A stretch of DNA of 64,000 nt, from positions 124,001 to 188,000 of the forward strand of contig NZ_JAHXPT010000007.1 in NCBI RefSeq assembly GCF_019431045.1, in the 5' to 3' direction. The notes below the pieces were generated by a model. It saw only the letters and a list, made by a program, of their open reading frames with translations, was not told the DNA's origin and did no database searches. Positions 27,453 to 36,768 of the stretch are shown here, in pieces (the stretch's first letter is position 1; every line of letters starts with the position of its first letter). The position numbers and the translations under genes are program-made. The DNA is from Clostridium weizhouense (GTDB lineage Bacteria > Bacillota > Clostridia > Clostridiales > Clostridiaceae).

Positions 27453-27638
27453 TTGTATACAAACTATAGAATTTTACAAATATAAAATGTTTTTAAAATC
27501 TAAATATTGACAGTAATTTTTTAGTATAAGAAAAAAATTTTTTGTGTACACTAAATTTAATTGTATTTACTGATTTTATTTGAAAAATAAGTTTTAAGAA
27601 ATGACTGTTATTAAGGAATTAAATCGGAGGAGTAATTA

Positions 27639-29177
27639 ATGTACTTATATTTTGTAATAGCATGCATTCCTATTTTATGGATAATGGTTTCTTTAGGAAA
27701 ATTTAAAATACCAGGATATAAAGCGTGTCCCACAGCACTTTTAATTACATTTTTACTAGCCATTTTTGTTTGGAAAATGAATGTAAAGGAAGCAATTACT
27801 TCTGTGTTAGAAGGATTTGCATTAGCATTATGGCCTATAATTCTTATAATTATAGCAGCAGTTTTTATATATAATTTATCAGAGTATACAGGTAGCATGA
27901 AAACAATAAAGAATATTATGACAGGTGTAACTAATGATAAAAGGATATTGGTATTAATATTAGCTTGGGGATTTGGAGGTTTTCTTGAAGCTGTATCTGG
28001 AATGGGTACAGCGGTAACAATACCAGCAAGCGTACTTGCTGGATTAGGATTTCAACCAGTATTTGCAGCTATTATTTGTTTAATAGCTAATACAACCTCC
28101 ACAGCATTTGGAGCAATAGGTTTACCAGTTACAACTTTAGCTAAAGTAACATCATTAGATATACATAAATTATCTTATATTATAAGCATTCAATTAGCAC
28201 CATTAATAATTATCATACCGTTTATTTTAATTATGTTGACTGGAAAGAATATAAAAGCTATTAAAGGGGTTATTGGAATAACATTAGTATCAGGATTAGG
28301 ATTTGCTATACCACAAATTATAGTTGCTAAATATTTTGGAGGGGAGTTACCTGGTGTTGTAGGTGGAGCTATTTCAATGGCATTAACTATATTCATTGCA
28401 GAAAAATATTATAAAGAAGCTAAAGATGATAAGTATGTAATTCAAATTGTACAAAATAATGAAAAGTTATCAATTAAGAAAATTATTTTGGCTTGGAGTC
28501 CATTTATTTTAATATTTTTATTTATAATTATTTTCTCACCATTTTGTCCACACATATATAAGCCTTTGTCAAATATAAAAACTTCAATATATATTTATAA
28601 AGGTATAGATTCAAAGCCTTATACTTGTTATTGGATTATAAACCCTGGAACATTAATTATAATAGCATCATATATTAGTGGTCTTATACAGGGTGTCAGT
28701 TTAAAAAAAATAACATCAATTTTCTGGGAAACAATAAAAGAAATGTATAAGCCAGCTATTACTATAATATCTATTATAGCATTAGCTAAAATAATGGGTT
28801 ATAGCGGCATGATTAAATCTATAGCCGAGATATTGGTTTTAGCTACAGGAACATATTATCCTTTTATATCACCAATTATAGGTGCATTAGGAACCTTTGT
28901 AACAGGGAGTGATACTTCATCTAATATTTTATTTGGAGAACTTCAAGTTGAAGCAGCAAAGTCGGTAGGAATAAATCCATATTGGCTTGCTGCTAGCAAT
29001 ATATTAGGTGCAACTGGTGGGAAGATGATCTCACCTCAAAGTATAGCAGTAGCAACTGCAGCTACAGGATTAACTGATAGTGAAGGAAAAATCCTTAGTT
29101 CAACGGTAAAAATATGCTTGATTTATGTTTTGGTAGGAGGAATAATTGTGTTTTTAGGAAGATACATATTTGCATAA
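27639..29177 (+). CDS. L-lactate permease (LctP family), copy 2
   Basis: This 512-residue membrane protein is collinear with the permease at 22111. It shares WGFGGFLEAVSGMGTAVTIPAS, GSDTSSNILFGELQ and the C-terminal KMISPQSIAVATAAT. GGAGGAGTAATTA precedes the ATG. It lies downstream of the operon terminator with its own leader and terminator, so it is probably a separately expressed tandem paralogue. Substrate difference, for example D- versus L-lactate or glycolate, is possible but not readable. Confidence 0.92.
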   Translation: MYLYFVIACIPILWIMVSLGKFKIPGYKACPTALLITFLLAIFVWKMNVKEAITSVLEGFALALWPIILIIIAAVFIYNLSEYTGSMKTIKNIMTGVTNDKRILVLILAWGFGGFLEAVSGMGTAVTIPASVLAGLGFQPVFAAIICLIANTTSTAFGAIGLPVTTLAKVTSLDIHKLSYIISIQLAPLIIIIPFILIMLTGKNIKAIKGVIGITLVSGLGFAIPQIIVAKYFGGELPGVVGGAISMALTIFIAEKYYKEAKDDKYVIQIVQNNEKLSIKKIILAWSPFILIFLFIIIFSPFCPHIYKPLSNIKTSIYIYKGIDSKPYTCYWIINPGTLIIIASYISGLIQGVSLKKITSIFWETIKEMYKPAITIISIIALAKIMGYSGMIKSIAEILVLATGTYYPFISPIIGALGTFVTGSDTSSNILFGELQVEAAKSVGINPYWLAASNILGATGGKMISPQSIAVATAATGLTDSEGKILSSTVKICLIYVLVGGIIVFLGRYIFA

Positions 29178-29235
29178 ATTATTAAATTATATGAGTTTTA
29201 ATATTTATATTAAACTTAATATTGAAATAATAGGG

Positions 29236-29275
29236 GATTATCTTAGAATTTTATATATTTTAAGATAATCTTTTT
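29236..29275 (+). terminator. Terminator after the second permease
   Basis: GATTATCTTA and TAAGATAATC, extended by A/T pairs, are followed by TTTTTG. Confidence 0.88.
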
Positions 29276-29507
29276 GTGTATAAATCTATAAGTCATTGAA
29301 TATTAGAATTTTATAGTAGTTCTTAATTAATTATTTTTATGTGCCTAAATAGAAAAAAGATAAAATTTGACGTATAATTGAGTAAGATATAATTAAGGTG
29401 CATTCAAAAAATAATAGAATAAGTATGAGCCTTTATTTGATTTATTATTTTATGAACTAAATACTAATAAAATTTTATAACATATAAGTTAAAGGGAGAT
29501 ATAACAT
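29276..29507. other. Intergenic, no feature seen
   Basis: The 330-bp gap between the permease and patatin genes holds the terminator and then plain A/T-rich sequence with a ribosome site (AAAGGGAG) before 29508. Confidence 0.5.
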
Positions 29508-30347
29508 ATGACAGGACTTGTATTAGAAGGGGGAGCTTTTAGAGGGCTTTTTACAGCAGGTGCTTTAGATGCGATGATAGATATAAAATTAGAGATAAAA
29601 TATATAGTTGGAGTATCAGCAGGAATCACTAATGGTTATTCATTTGCATCAAAACAAAGAGGAAGAAATTTAGAAGTTATGGAGAGATTTATAAATCATC
29701 AAAGATATGTTGGATATAAAAATATTTTAAAATGTAAATCTATAATGGATATGGATTTTGTTTTTGATGAAATTCCTAATAAACATTGTCCATTTGATTA
29801 CAAAGCATTTAATGAATTTGATGGTAAAGTATTAGCAGGAAGTTTTAATATTTTTACAGGTAAAGTTGAATATTTTGATAAAGAAAATTTAGATGAAAAA
29901 AATTTAATATTAAGAGCTACTTGTTCAATTCCATTGTTATTTCCATTTGTAAAACTAAATAAAAATTATTATGCGGATGGTGGACTTTTAGATGCTATTC
30001 CGATAAATAAGTCTTTAAGTGATGGAAATGATAAGAATATAATAGTTCTAACAAGAAATGAAGGATATAGAAAAAAAGAGTCTAAAATTAATAAATTAAC
30101 TTATAAATTATATAAAAATAAATATCCGCTCTTAGCAAACGTATTAAAAAATAGGCATATAGAATATAATAATCAATTAGATGCTTGTAAAAAATTAGAG
30201 AATGATGGTAAAGCAGTAATAATACGTCCAACTATTGATATGAACATAGGGCGTTTTGAAAGAAATAAAGTTAAGTTAAAAGAAATTTATAATAATGGAT
30301 ATAATGAAGTAATTAAAAATAAAGAAAAGATACTTAATTTTCTATAA
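29508..30347 (+). CDS. Patatin-like phospholipase (YjjU/RssA-like)
   Basis: This 279-residue predicted serine acyl hydrolase has an oxyanion loop EGGAFRGLFTAGALDAM (residues 6-22), the nucleophile in GVSAG (GxSxG, near 37), and the catalytic aspartate in ADGGLLDAIP near 160. The Ser-Asp dyad is therefore complete. Length and C-terminal extension fit the cytosolic bacterial patatin family. The physiological lipid is unknown. It is monocistronic and followed directly by an inverted-repeat element. Confidence 0.92.
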   Translation: MTGLVLEGGAFRGLFTAGALDAMIDIKLEIKYIVGVSAGITNGYSFASKQRGRNLEVMERFINHQRYVGYKNILKCKSIMDMDFVFDEIPNKHCPFDYKAFNEFDGKVLAGSFNIFTGKVEYFDKENLDEKNLILRATCSIPLLFPFVKLNKNYYADGGLLDAIPINKSLSDGNDKNIIVLTRNEGYRKKESKINKLTYKLYKNKYPLLANVLKNRHIEYNNQLDACKKLENDGKAVIIRPTIDMNIGRFERNKVKLKEIYNNGYNEVIKNKEKILNFL

Positions 30348-30352
30348 AATTT

Positions 30353-30444
30353 TATATAAGTTCATAAGTATATTAGTGAGTGAGTGTATTTATAAAATAT
30401 TTTAAGATTTATACTAATCAACAAATTTTATTGGAACTTATATA
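30353..30444. repeat. Inverted-repeat element, TATATAAGTTC family (copy 3)
   Basis: The perfect 11-bp ends TATATAAGTTC and GAACTTATATA are 92 bp apart overall. An inner pair ATTAGT/ACTAAT gives a second stem. TTTTATTGGA before the right arm is shared with copy 2, so this looks like copy 2 with a longer loop. It starts 6 bp after the patatin stop. Confidence 0.7.
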
Positions 30445-30530
30445 TTTAACTATGTAGATAAATTTTAAATTTTATAATAAAATGTATATTTGTAGATAAA
30501 ATTACATAGGAAAAAAGGAGAAATAGTTAC

Positions 30531-31727
30531 TTGAATAAAAAAGATTATGATAATAAAGAACAACATGAAAATATAACAGATGAATCAGTAGATTTATATG
30601 AAAATATGGTTGAAGATTTATTTGAAAAATATGCTAGTAAGATGGATAGAATGTTTGCTAAAGGCGTATATTCTTTTAATATAGAAGAGCAATTAAATTC
30701 TTTATCTAAAGATTCAATATATAGTGTAGCTAGAAATATTGGAATGAGTAAGATATCAACGTTGAATAAAGATAAGCTTATTGAAAGAGTTCTTACAGAG
30801 TATAAGCCATTAATAGAACGACAATTTAATTTTTTTGAAGAAGAAAGATATGAGATTTTAAAAAGTTATGTTAATAATGGTGGAATGAAAATTTTTGATC
30901 AAATTAATGAATCTGAATTAGGTAAAACTGCTTATTTTATGCAACAAGGATTAATATTCCCATCGTTAAAGGATGAAAAAGCAGTATTTTTAATGCCAAA
31001 AGTAGTTCAAAAATTAGTAATGCAAATGGATACTCCACAATATAAAGATAGAATAAGATTAAACGGAGAAATATTAAATCTTTATAGAGGTATGAATAAA
31101 GCATATGGTGTTATAGAATCTAAATGCATACAAGAGTTAATAAATAAATATTGTATGCATTTAGATGGGTTTGAAATAGAAAATATAATAAGAGAAGGTC
31201 AATATTTTTATAAAGAATATAGAGAAGAAAAGTCATTTTTTGTAAATAATAATATAGAAAATTGGTTAGATTTAGTTGATGATATAAAGAAAAATAATAA
31301 TGATTTAGATTATGCTACAATTAAAAAAGATGAATTAATATCTTGTATTGATGAAAAATGGTTATATACAACTAAGTTTGGAAAAACATTTTTCAAAGAA
31401 TTTACAGATACATTTGAAATTAATAAAGATATGACAATACAAATAATGAATGATTTATCATTTGATATTCAAGATAATGAACCAAATGAAGCTATAAAAG
31501 GTTTATTAGATTTAATAAATTCAGATAATAATAATCTTAAAAATTATATAGAAGTTATAACTAATAAGTTTATTAATAATATTAGACTATGGAGATATAA
31601 AGGTGCTACTATCAATGAGATAAATGGTAAAAATAATACAGTAAAATCTGAAAAAACTGTAGGAAGAAATGATCCATGTATATGTGGCAGTGGTAAGAAA
31701 TATAAAAAGTGCTGTGGAAAAATATAA
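30531..31727 (+). CDS. SEC-C motif protein with Rho-N-like segment
   Basis: This 398-residue acidic, Asn/Lys-rich cytosolic protein ends with VGRNDPCICGSGKKYKKCCGK, a complete SEC-C zinc motif like that at the end of SecA. Residues about 60-90 (SKDSIYSVARNIGMSKISTLNKDKLIERVL) resemble a Rho N-terminal or SAP-like helical domain. The middle is unrecognised and mostly helical. The start is TTG after AAAAAAGGAG. The terminal zinc motif suggests binding to another protein. A role in secretion or translation is only a guess. Confidence 0.75.
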   Translation: MNKKDYDNKEQHENITDESVDLYENMVEDLFEKYASKMDRMFAKGVYSFNIEEQLNSLSKDSIYSVARNIGMSKISTLNKDKLIERVLTEYKPLIERQFNFFEEERYEILKSYVNNGGMKIFDQINESELGKTAYFMQQGLIFPSLKDEKAVFLMPKVVQKLVMQMDTPQYKDRIRLNGEILNLYRGMNKAYGVIESKCIQELINKYCMHLDGFEIENIIREGQYFYKEYREEKSFFVNNNIENWLDLVDDIKKNNNDLDYATIKKDELISCIDEKWLYTTKFGKTFFKEFTDTFEINKDMTIQIMNDLSFDIQDNEPNEAIKGLLDLINSDNNNLKNYIEVITNKFINNIRLWRYKGATINEINGKNNTVKSEKTVGRNDPCICGSGKKYKKCCGKI

Positions 31728-31750
31728 AAAGTTAAATAAATAAGAAATAT

Positions 31751-31792
31751 AAGCTATATAAAAAATTTTAAAAAAATTTTTTATATAGCTTT
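31751..31792 (+). terminator. Terminator after the SEC-C gene
   Basis: AAGCTATATAAAAAATTTT and AATTTTTTATATAGCTT form a long A/T stem ending in TTATT. Confidence 0.75.
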
Positions 31793-31871
31793 ATTAGTAG
31801 AGTTGTTTTTTCACAAATGTTAATATTTAAACATATATTGAATTAATATCATTACATGGAGTTGAAAACGC

Positions 31872-32939
31872 GTGATATACGGGCTGATTTTAGCTGGAGG
31901 TAAAGGCAGTAGATTATATCCTCTCTCAAGAGCCAATCAACCAAAACAATTTTTAAAAGTTATTAATGAAAAAAGCTTTTTAGTAAATACAGTAGATAGA
32001 ATAAAGTCTTTAATAGATAAAGAAAATATTTATGTTGTAACTAATAAGGATTATAAAGATAAAATAAAAGAAGAAATTAAGGAAATAAATGAAGAAAATA
32101 TTTTTATAGAACCAGAGAATAAAGAAACTGCTACATGTATAGGTCTTTCAGCTGTTAAATTATTAAAACAAGATGCAGATGCAGTTATGGTAGTTTTACC
32201 ATCTGACCATTATATTCAAGGAGAAAAAGAATATATTGATACTTTATCTCAAGCAGTTGATATGGCGAATAAGAGGCGATGTATAGTAACTTTAGGCATA
32301 GAACCAACACGTCCAGAAACAGGGTATGGATATATAGAAATGGGCGATAGGACTAGTGGTAATATATCCACTTATAAAATAGCTAGATTTACAGAAAAGC
32401 CTAATTTAGAAGTAGCTAAAGATTTTATATTAAAAGGCACTTATTTATGGAATTCTGGAATGTTTATTTTTAGAGCTGATGTAATACTAAGAGAAATAGA
32501 AAAATATCTTCCTAAAATGCATAAATCATTAATGGAAATATATAAACATGTAGGAGAAGATGATGAAGAAGTAGTAATAAAACAAGAATATAGTCTTATT
32601 GATGGAATCTCTATAGATTTTGGAGTTATGCAAAGGACAAGAAAAGCATATGTGATAAAATGTGATTTTAATTGGGATGATATAGGGAGTTTTAATGCTT
32701 TAAGTAGATTTTTGGGAAAAAATAGAAATAATAGTATATCTCAAAATGTTTATATAGAAGATTGTGAAAATTGTTCTATATTTGGAGATAAAAATTTAAT
32801 AATAGGTTTTGGAGTCAAAGATTTAGTAATAGTAGATGCTGGAGATGTAATATTAGTTATGGATAAAAATAAAGATCAAGAAATAAAACATTTATTAAAT
32901 AAATTAGGAAAAGAAGTTAAATATATTAATTTTTTGTAA
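31872..32939 (+). CDS. manC: Mannose-1-phosphate guanylyltransferase
   Basis: This 355-residue cytosolic nucleotidyltransferase makes GDP-mannose from GTP and mannose-1-phosphate. It has the N-terminal AGGKGSRLYPLSRANQPKQFL signature (8-28), VVLPSDHYI near 110, RFTEKPN near 175 and NWDDIGSF near 270. The C-terminal isomerase domain of bifunctional ManC-type enzymes is absent, as usual at this length. The GTG start is supported by GGAG 10 nt upstream. No mannosyltransferase gene is adjacent, so the use of GDP-mannose is unknown. Confidence 0.92.
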   Translation: MIYGLILAGGKGSRLYPLSRANQPKQFLKVINEKSFLVNTVDRIKSLIDKENIYVVTNKDYKDKIKEEIKEINEENIFIEPENKETATCIGLSAVKLLKQDADAVMVVLPSDHYIQGEKEYIDTLSQAVDMANKRRCIVTLGIEPTRPETGYGYIEMGDRTSGNISTYKIARFTEKPNLEVAKDFILKGTYLWNSGMFIFRADVILREIEKYLPKMHKSLMEIYKHVGEDDEEVVIKQEYSLIDGISIDFGVMQRTRKAYVIKCDFNWDDIGSFNALSRFLGKNRNNSISQNVYIEDCENCSIFGDKNLIIGFGVKDLVIVDAGDVILVMDKNKDQEIKHLLNKLGKEVKYINFL

Positions 32940-32956
32940 AAACAGAAAATGATTAT

Positions 32957-32993
32957 AAAAGTATAAGTTTTTAAATTAAAACTTATACTTTTT
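32957..32993 (+). terminator. Terminator after manC
   Basis: AAAAGTATAAGTTTT and AAAACTTATACTTTTT form a 15-bp stem with T-run. Confidence 0.88.
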
Positions 32994-33043
32994 ACGTTCA
33001 TTTCTAAATTATTTTGTAAAACAATAATTAAAATATATTATTA

Positions 33044-33077
33044 TTAATATATTGGATTAATATATTGGATTAATATA
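33044..33077. repeat. Short tandem repeat
   Basis: The 13-bp unit TTAATATATTGGA is repeated 2.6 times in the gap before the phospholipase gene. Confidence 0.7.
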
Positions 33078-33227
33078 GAAGAAAATGATAGAAAAAACCA
33101 TTGTAAAAATATTAATATAATATTATTATAAGAATAATTAAAAATATATTAATAGTATTCTTAGGTTTGTTTATTAATATAATTTATTGGGTATTGAAAA
33201 AATTTATTTAGAGGATGTGGTATTAGG

Positions 33228-33812
33228 TTGATGATTAATACACATAAAATCATTGGACAAAACATTTTAACTTATGCCAATAGTAAAAGTGTTTATTTAA
33301 TTAATGATTATAGGTTTATATGGGGGAATATAAAGCCAGATTGTGCATCAAAATATAAGTTAATGAAACATTATTTTGATGAAAGTATTGATATAATGGT
33401 TGATAAGATAATAAACTTAGCGTCATTATCTTTAGCGGATATTTATTATAAAATTTCTATTGGAAAGTTTAGTGAAGAACTTGGAGTAATATGTCATTTT
33501 TTATGTGATTATTTTTGTGCTCCTCATTATTATAGATGGGAATTTAAAAATACTACTCAAGTTAAAAACCATATGATATATGAAAAAGATTTAGCTAAGA
33601 TAGCTAAAGAATTTAAACCGACTGGTATAATAACTTCAAATGTTAATGTAGATAATGTTAAACAATTTATTCTAGATTTACAAAGCCAATATAAAGGATC
33701 TTTAGATTATAAAAATGACTTAACTTATTCATATTATGTTTGTGACAGTATAGTAAATATGATTTTAAATAATATACTTTTTAATGAAAGTACTTCAGGA
33801 AGAGTTGTATAG
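33228..33812 (+). CDS. Zinc-dependent phospholipase C-like protein
   Basis: This 194-residue protein resembles the S1/P1-nuclease/phospholipase C fold. It has an early His (NTHKIIGQ), Asp in WGNIKPDCA, His-Tyr-Asp near residue 48, and HFLCDYFCAPHYYRWEF with HMIYEKDL (about 88-125), spaced like the zinc ligands of that family. There is no signal peptide, unlike secreted alpha-toxins, so the true role is uncertain. The start is either TTG 33228 or ATG 33231, with the ribosome site weak for both. Confidence 0.75.
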   Translation: MMINTHKIIGQNILTYANSKSVYLINDYRFIWGNIKPDCASKYKLMKHYFDESIDIMVDKIINLASLSLADIYYKISIGKFSEELGVICHFLCDYFCAPHYYRWEFKNTTQVKNHMIYEKDLAKIAKEFKPTGIITSNVNVDNVKQFILDLQSQYKGSLDYKNDLTYSYYVCDSIVNMILNNILFNESTSGRVV

Positions 33813-33834
33813 AATTTTTAATAAAGCCATAAAC

Positions 33835-33869
33835 AATAGACTATTGTATTTGTTTGCAATAGTCTATTT
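33835..33869 (+). terminator. Hairpin terminator
   Basis: AATAGACTATTG and CAATAGTCTATT form a 12-bp perfect stem followed by TAGTTTT. It ends the phospholipase unit before the ArsR-type repressor promoter. Confidence 0.75.
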
Positions 33870-33906
33870 AGTTTTAACTAAATAAAGAAAAAATAAATTA
33901 TTTTTA

Positions 33907-33971
33907 GTTGCAAAAGTGTACTAAAATACATATAATATAATTAAACATATGAACAATAAAACATATGAACA
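33907..33971 (+). promoter_or_regulatory. Promoter and direct-repeat operator of the metal-efflux operon
   Basis: TTGCAA (33907-33912) and TATAAT (33931-33936) are 18 bp apart. Two copies of AAACATATGAACA follow at 33943-33955 and 33959-33971, a 16-bp period covering the likely transcription start. They are a plausible binding site for the ArsR-type repressor encoded next. Confidence 0.6.
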
Positions 33972-33990
33972 TATTTTGGAGGAAGTAATT

Positions 33991-34356
33991 ATGAAAAAAA
34001 ATGAAATTGAAATAGAAAATTGCAATTGTAATATTATACATGAAGAAACGGTAAATAAGGTTAAAGATTTATTACCTAAAGAAGAAACATTATATGATCT
34101 AGCTGAATTATTTAAAGTTTTTGGAGATTCTACAAGAATTAAAATAATATGTGCTTTATTTGAATCGGAAATGTGCGTTTGTGATATGGCTGCACTTTTA
34201 GGAATGACTCAATCAGCAATATCTCATCAATTAAGAACTCTTAAATCTGCTAGATTAGTTAAATTCAGAAGAGATGGTAAGGTGATTTACTATTCATTAG
34301 ATGATGAACATATAAAACACATATTCGATGAAGGATTTAAACATATTATTGAATAG
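33991..34356 (+). CDS. ArsR/SmtB-family metal-sensing repressor (CadC/ZiaR-like)
   Basis: This 121-residue winged-helix repressor contains LYDLAELFKVFGDSTRIKIICALFESEMCVCDMAALLGMTQSAISHQLRTLKSARLV. The ELCVCD-like ESEMCVCD motif gives two alpha-3 cysteines, and the N-terminal NCNCN (near residues 8-12) adds more, as in CadC. The ATG at 33991 is chosen because TTGGAGGA lies 7-8 nt before it; an upstream ATG at 33949 lies inside the operator repeat. It lies 13 bp before the ATPase and probably represses both until Cd, Zn or Pb binds. Confidence 0.92.
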   Translation: MKKNEIEIENCNCNIIHEETVNKVKDLLPKEETLYDLAELFKVFGDSTRIKIICALFESEMCVCDMAALLGMTQSAISHQLRTLKSARLVKFRRDGKVIYYSLDDEHIKHIFDEGFKHIIE

Positions 34357-34369
34357 GAGATGATAGAGA

Positions 34370-36562
34370 ATGGCAAATGACATTAAATTATTGTTAAAAG
34401 GTTTAAATTGTGCTAATTGTGCTGTTAAAATTGAAAAAAGAATAAATAATTTAGAAGAAGTAAGTGAAGCTAATATGAATTTTTCACTTGGAATAATTAC
34501 AATACAACCAATTAAAGAATCAGAGTCAGAAAAAATTATAAATAAAGTTAAAAATATAGTTAAAGAATTAGAACCAGGTGTTATTGTTAGTAAATATAGG
34601 AGAGATGGCAATAATTTAAAGAGATATAATGTTAAGTTTAAAGAAAATAATACCCATTTAAATAAAATTGATAGTAGTAAAAACTTAAAGAAATCTAAAT
34701 CATTAGCTACTAATAAATTTATAAAATTTTTTAATCAAGAAAATATGATGTCTATTATAGGAATAATACTATATATTATAGCAATGATATTTAGAGAAGA
34801 TACCTATTTAAATATAAGTGTGTTTATTTTAAGTTATGTTTTAATAGGAGGAAATGTACTGAAAATTGCTTTTAAAAATATTTTAAGAGGAGAAGTCTTT
34901 GATGAAAATTTTTTAATGAGTATAGCAACATTAGGAGCATTAGCTATAGGTGAATATCCTGAAGCAGTTGGAGTTATGATATTTTATAAAATAGGAGAGT
35001 TACTGCAAGGATATGCTGTAAATAAATCTAGAAAATCAATTACTTCTCTAATGAATATTAGGCCAGAATATGCTAATGTTCTAACTAAAAATGGAGAACG
35101 TACAGTATCACCTAAACAAGTTAAGGTGGGAGATTTAATTATAGTTAAACCAGGGGAGAGAATTCCTCTTGATGGGATAATAGTAGAGGGAGAAGGTCTT
35201 ATAGATACTTCAGCATTAACAGGAGAATCAATTCCTAGGGAAGTTTATAAAAATGATGATATTTTATCAGGAAGTATTAATTTAAATTCAGTGATAAAAA
35301 TTAAGGTTACAAAAAACTTTGGAGAATCCACTATTTCTAAAATTTTGGACATGGTTGAAAATGCAAGTAATAAAAAAGCACCTACTGAACAATTTATTAC
35401 TAAGTTTTCAAAAAAATATACTCCAATAGTTGTATTTTTAGCTATATCAGTAGCGATAATTCCACCAATCATAATTTCAGAAGCAGAATTTTCAAACTGG
35501 CTTTATAGAGCATTAATATTTTTAGTTATATCTTGTCCATGTGCATTGGTTATATCAGTTCCTTTAGGTTTATTTGCAGGAATTGGTGGAGCATCAAAAA
35601 AAGGAATTTTAGTTAAGGGTGGAAATTATCTTGAAGCTTTAAAAAATACAGATACTGTTGTATTTGATAAAACAGGAACTTTAACTAAGGGAATATTTGA
35701 GGTTACTGAAGTTAATGCAGTAGATATTAATAAGGAAGAATTATTAAAATTTGCAGCTTTAGCAGAAAGTTTTTCTAATCACCCAATAGCACAATCAATA
35801 GTTAGAGCGTATAATGGTAATTTTGACAAAAATGATGTAAATAATTATGAAGAATTATCAGGTCATGGCGTTAAAGCTATAATTAAAGGGAAAGAAGTCG
35901 TATTTGGAAACTTTAAGTTAATGCAGGATATAGGAATTAAATGTGAAAGAGAAAATAAATTAGGAACAGTTATTTATGCTTCAATTGATGGAGAATATAA
36001 AGGGAATTTACTGATTACAGATCAAATAAAAGAAACTTCAAAAGAAGCTATTAAAAAACTAAAAAGCTTAGGTATAAGAAAAATAGTTATGTTAAGTGGA
36101 GATAATAAAAAGGTAGCAGAAAAAGTTTCTAAAGATTTAGGTATAGATGAATTTGAAAGTGAACTTTTACCAGTAGATAAAGTTTTGAAGGTAGAAAAAT
36201 TAATTTCAAATAAGAAATCAAATGGTAAAGTGATTTTTGTAGGAGATGGAATTAATGATGCACCTGTACTTGCAAGAGCTGATATAGGTATAGCAATGGG
36301 GGGGATAGGATCTGATGCTGCAATAGAAGCTGCTGACGTTATTTTAATGAAAGATGATCCATTATCTTTAGTACAGGCTATAAAAGTAGGAAAAAAAACC
36401 AATTCAATATTATGGCAAAATATAATATTTTCACTTCTTGTTAAAATTTTTGTATTAGTTCTTGGAGCATTAGGTATGGCTAATATGTGGGAAGCTGTTT
36501 TTGCAGATGTTGGTGTTACATTAATAGCTGTATTAAATTCTATGAGAGCATTAAAAGCATAA
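34370..36562 (+). CDS. Cd/Zn/Pb-exporting P1B-type ATPase (CadA/ZntA-like)
   Basis: This 730-residue membrane pump expels soft divalent metals. It has an N-terminal HMA domain with NCANCA (near residues 14-19), an intramembrane CPC in SCPCALVIS (near 390), FDKTGTLTKG near 430, the SNHPIAQS histidine-proline motif near 475, and GDGINDAPVLARADIGIAMG near 625. CPC plus the CadC-like repressor favours Cd/Zn/Pb over copper. The operon ends at the terminator at 36577. Confidence 0.94.
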   Translation: MANDIKLLLKGLNCANCAVKIEKRINNLEEVSEANMNFSLGIITIQPIKESESEKIINKVKNIVKELEPGVIVSKYRRDGNNLKRYNVKFKENNTHLNKIDSSKNLKKSKSLATNKFIKFFNQENMMSIIGIILYIIAMIFREDTYLNISVFILSYVLIGGNVLKIAFKNILRGEVFDENFLMSIATLGALAIGEYPEAVGVMIFYKIGELLQGYAVNKSRKSITSLMNIRPEYANVLTKNGERTVSPKQVKVGDLIIVKPGERIPLDGIIVEGEGLIDTSALTGESIPREVYKNDDILSGSINLNSVIKIKVTKNFGESTISKILDMVENASNKKAPTEQFITKFSKKYTPIVVFLAISVAIIPPIIISEAEFSNWLYRALIFLVISCPCALVISVPLGLFAGIGGASKKGILVKGGNYLEALKNTDTVVFDKTGTLTKGIFEVTEVNAVDINKEELLKFAALAESFSNHPIAQSIVRAYNGNFDKNDVNNYEELSGHGVKAIIKGKEVVFGNFKLMQDIGIKCERENKLGTVIYASIDGEYKGNLLITDQIKETSKEAIKKLKSLGIRKIVMLSGDNKKVAEKVSKDLGIDEFESELLPVDKVLKVEKLISNKKSNGKVIFVGDGINDAPVLARADIGIAMGGIGSDAAIEAADVILMKDDPLSLVQAIKVGKKTNSILWQNIIFSLLVKIFVLVLGALGMANMWEAVFADVGVTLIAVLNSMRALKA

Positions 36563-36576
36563 ATAATTTAATTATT

Positions 36577-36616
36577 AAAAGGGCAATTTAATATAAAATA
36601 TTAGATTGCCCTTTTA
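36577..36616 (+). terminator. Terminator of the metal-efflux operon
   Basis: AAAAGGGCAAT and ATTGCCCTTTT, with A/T extension inside, form a strong stem-loop followed by TAAAATT. Confidence 0.82.
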
Positions 36617-36654
36617 AAATTAAATTAAAAATAATTTAAAAACAAATTATATAG

Positions 36655-36683
36655 TTGACAATAAAAATTAAGAAAAGTATACT
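36655..36683 (+). promoter_or_regulatory. Sigma-A promoter of mntP
   Basis: TTGACA (36655-36660) and TATACT (36678-36683) are exactly 17 bp apart, 86 bp before the mntP start. Confidence 0.75.
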
Positions 36684-36768
36684 GAGATTTCAAAAAAATA
36701 TATATTACATGAGATAAAACTAGAAAAAATCAAGTTTTTATATTATGATAAACTATGGAGGAAAGTAA

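Noticed and set aside
36684-36768. Riboswitch in the mntP leader
   Set aside because: I looked for the yybP-ykoY ends (GGGAGTAG and CGAGAC) and did not find them. The leader is short and A/T-rich.
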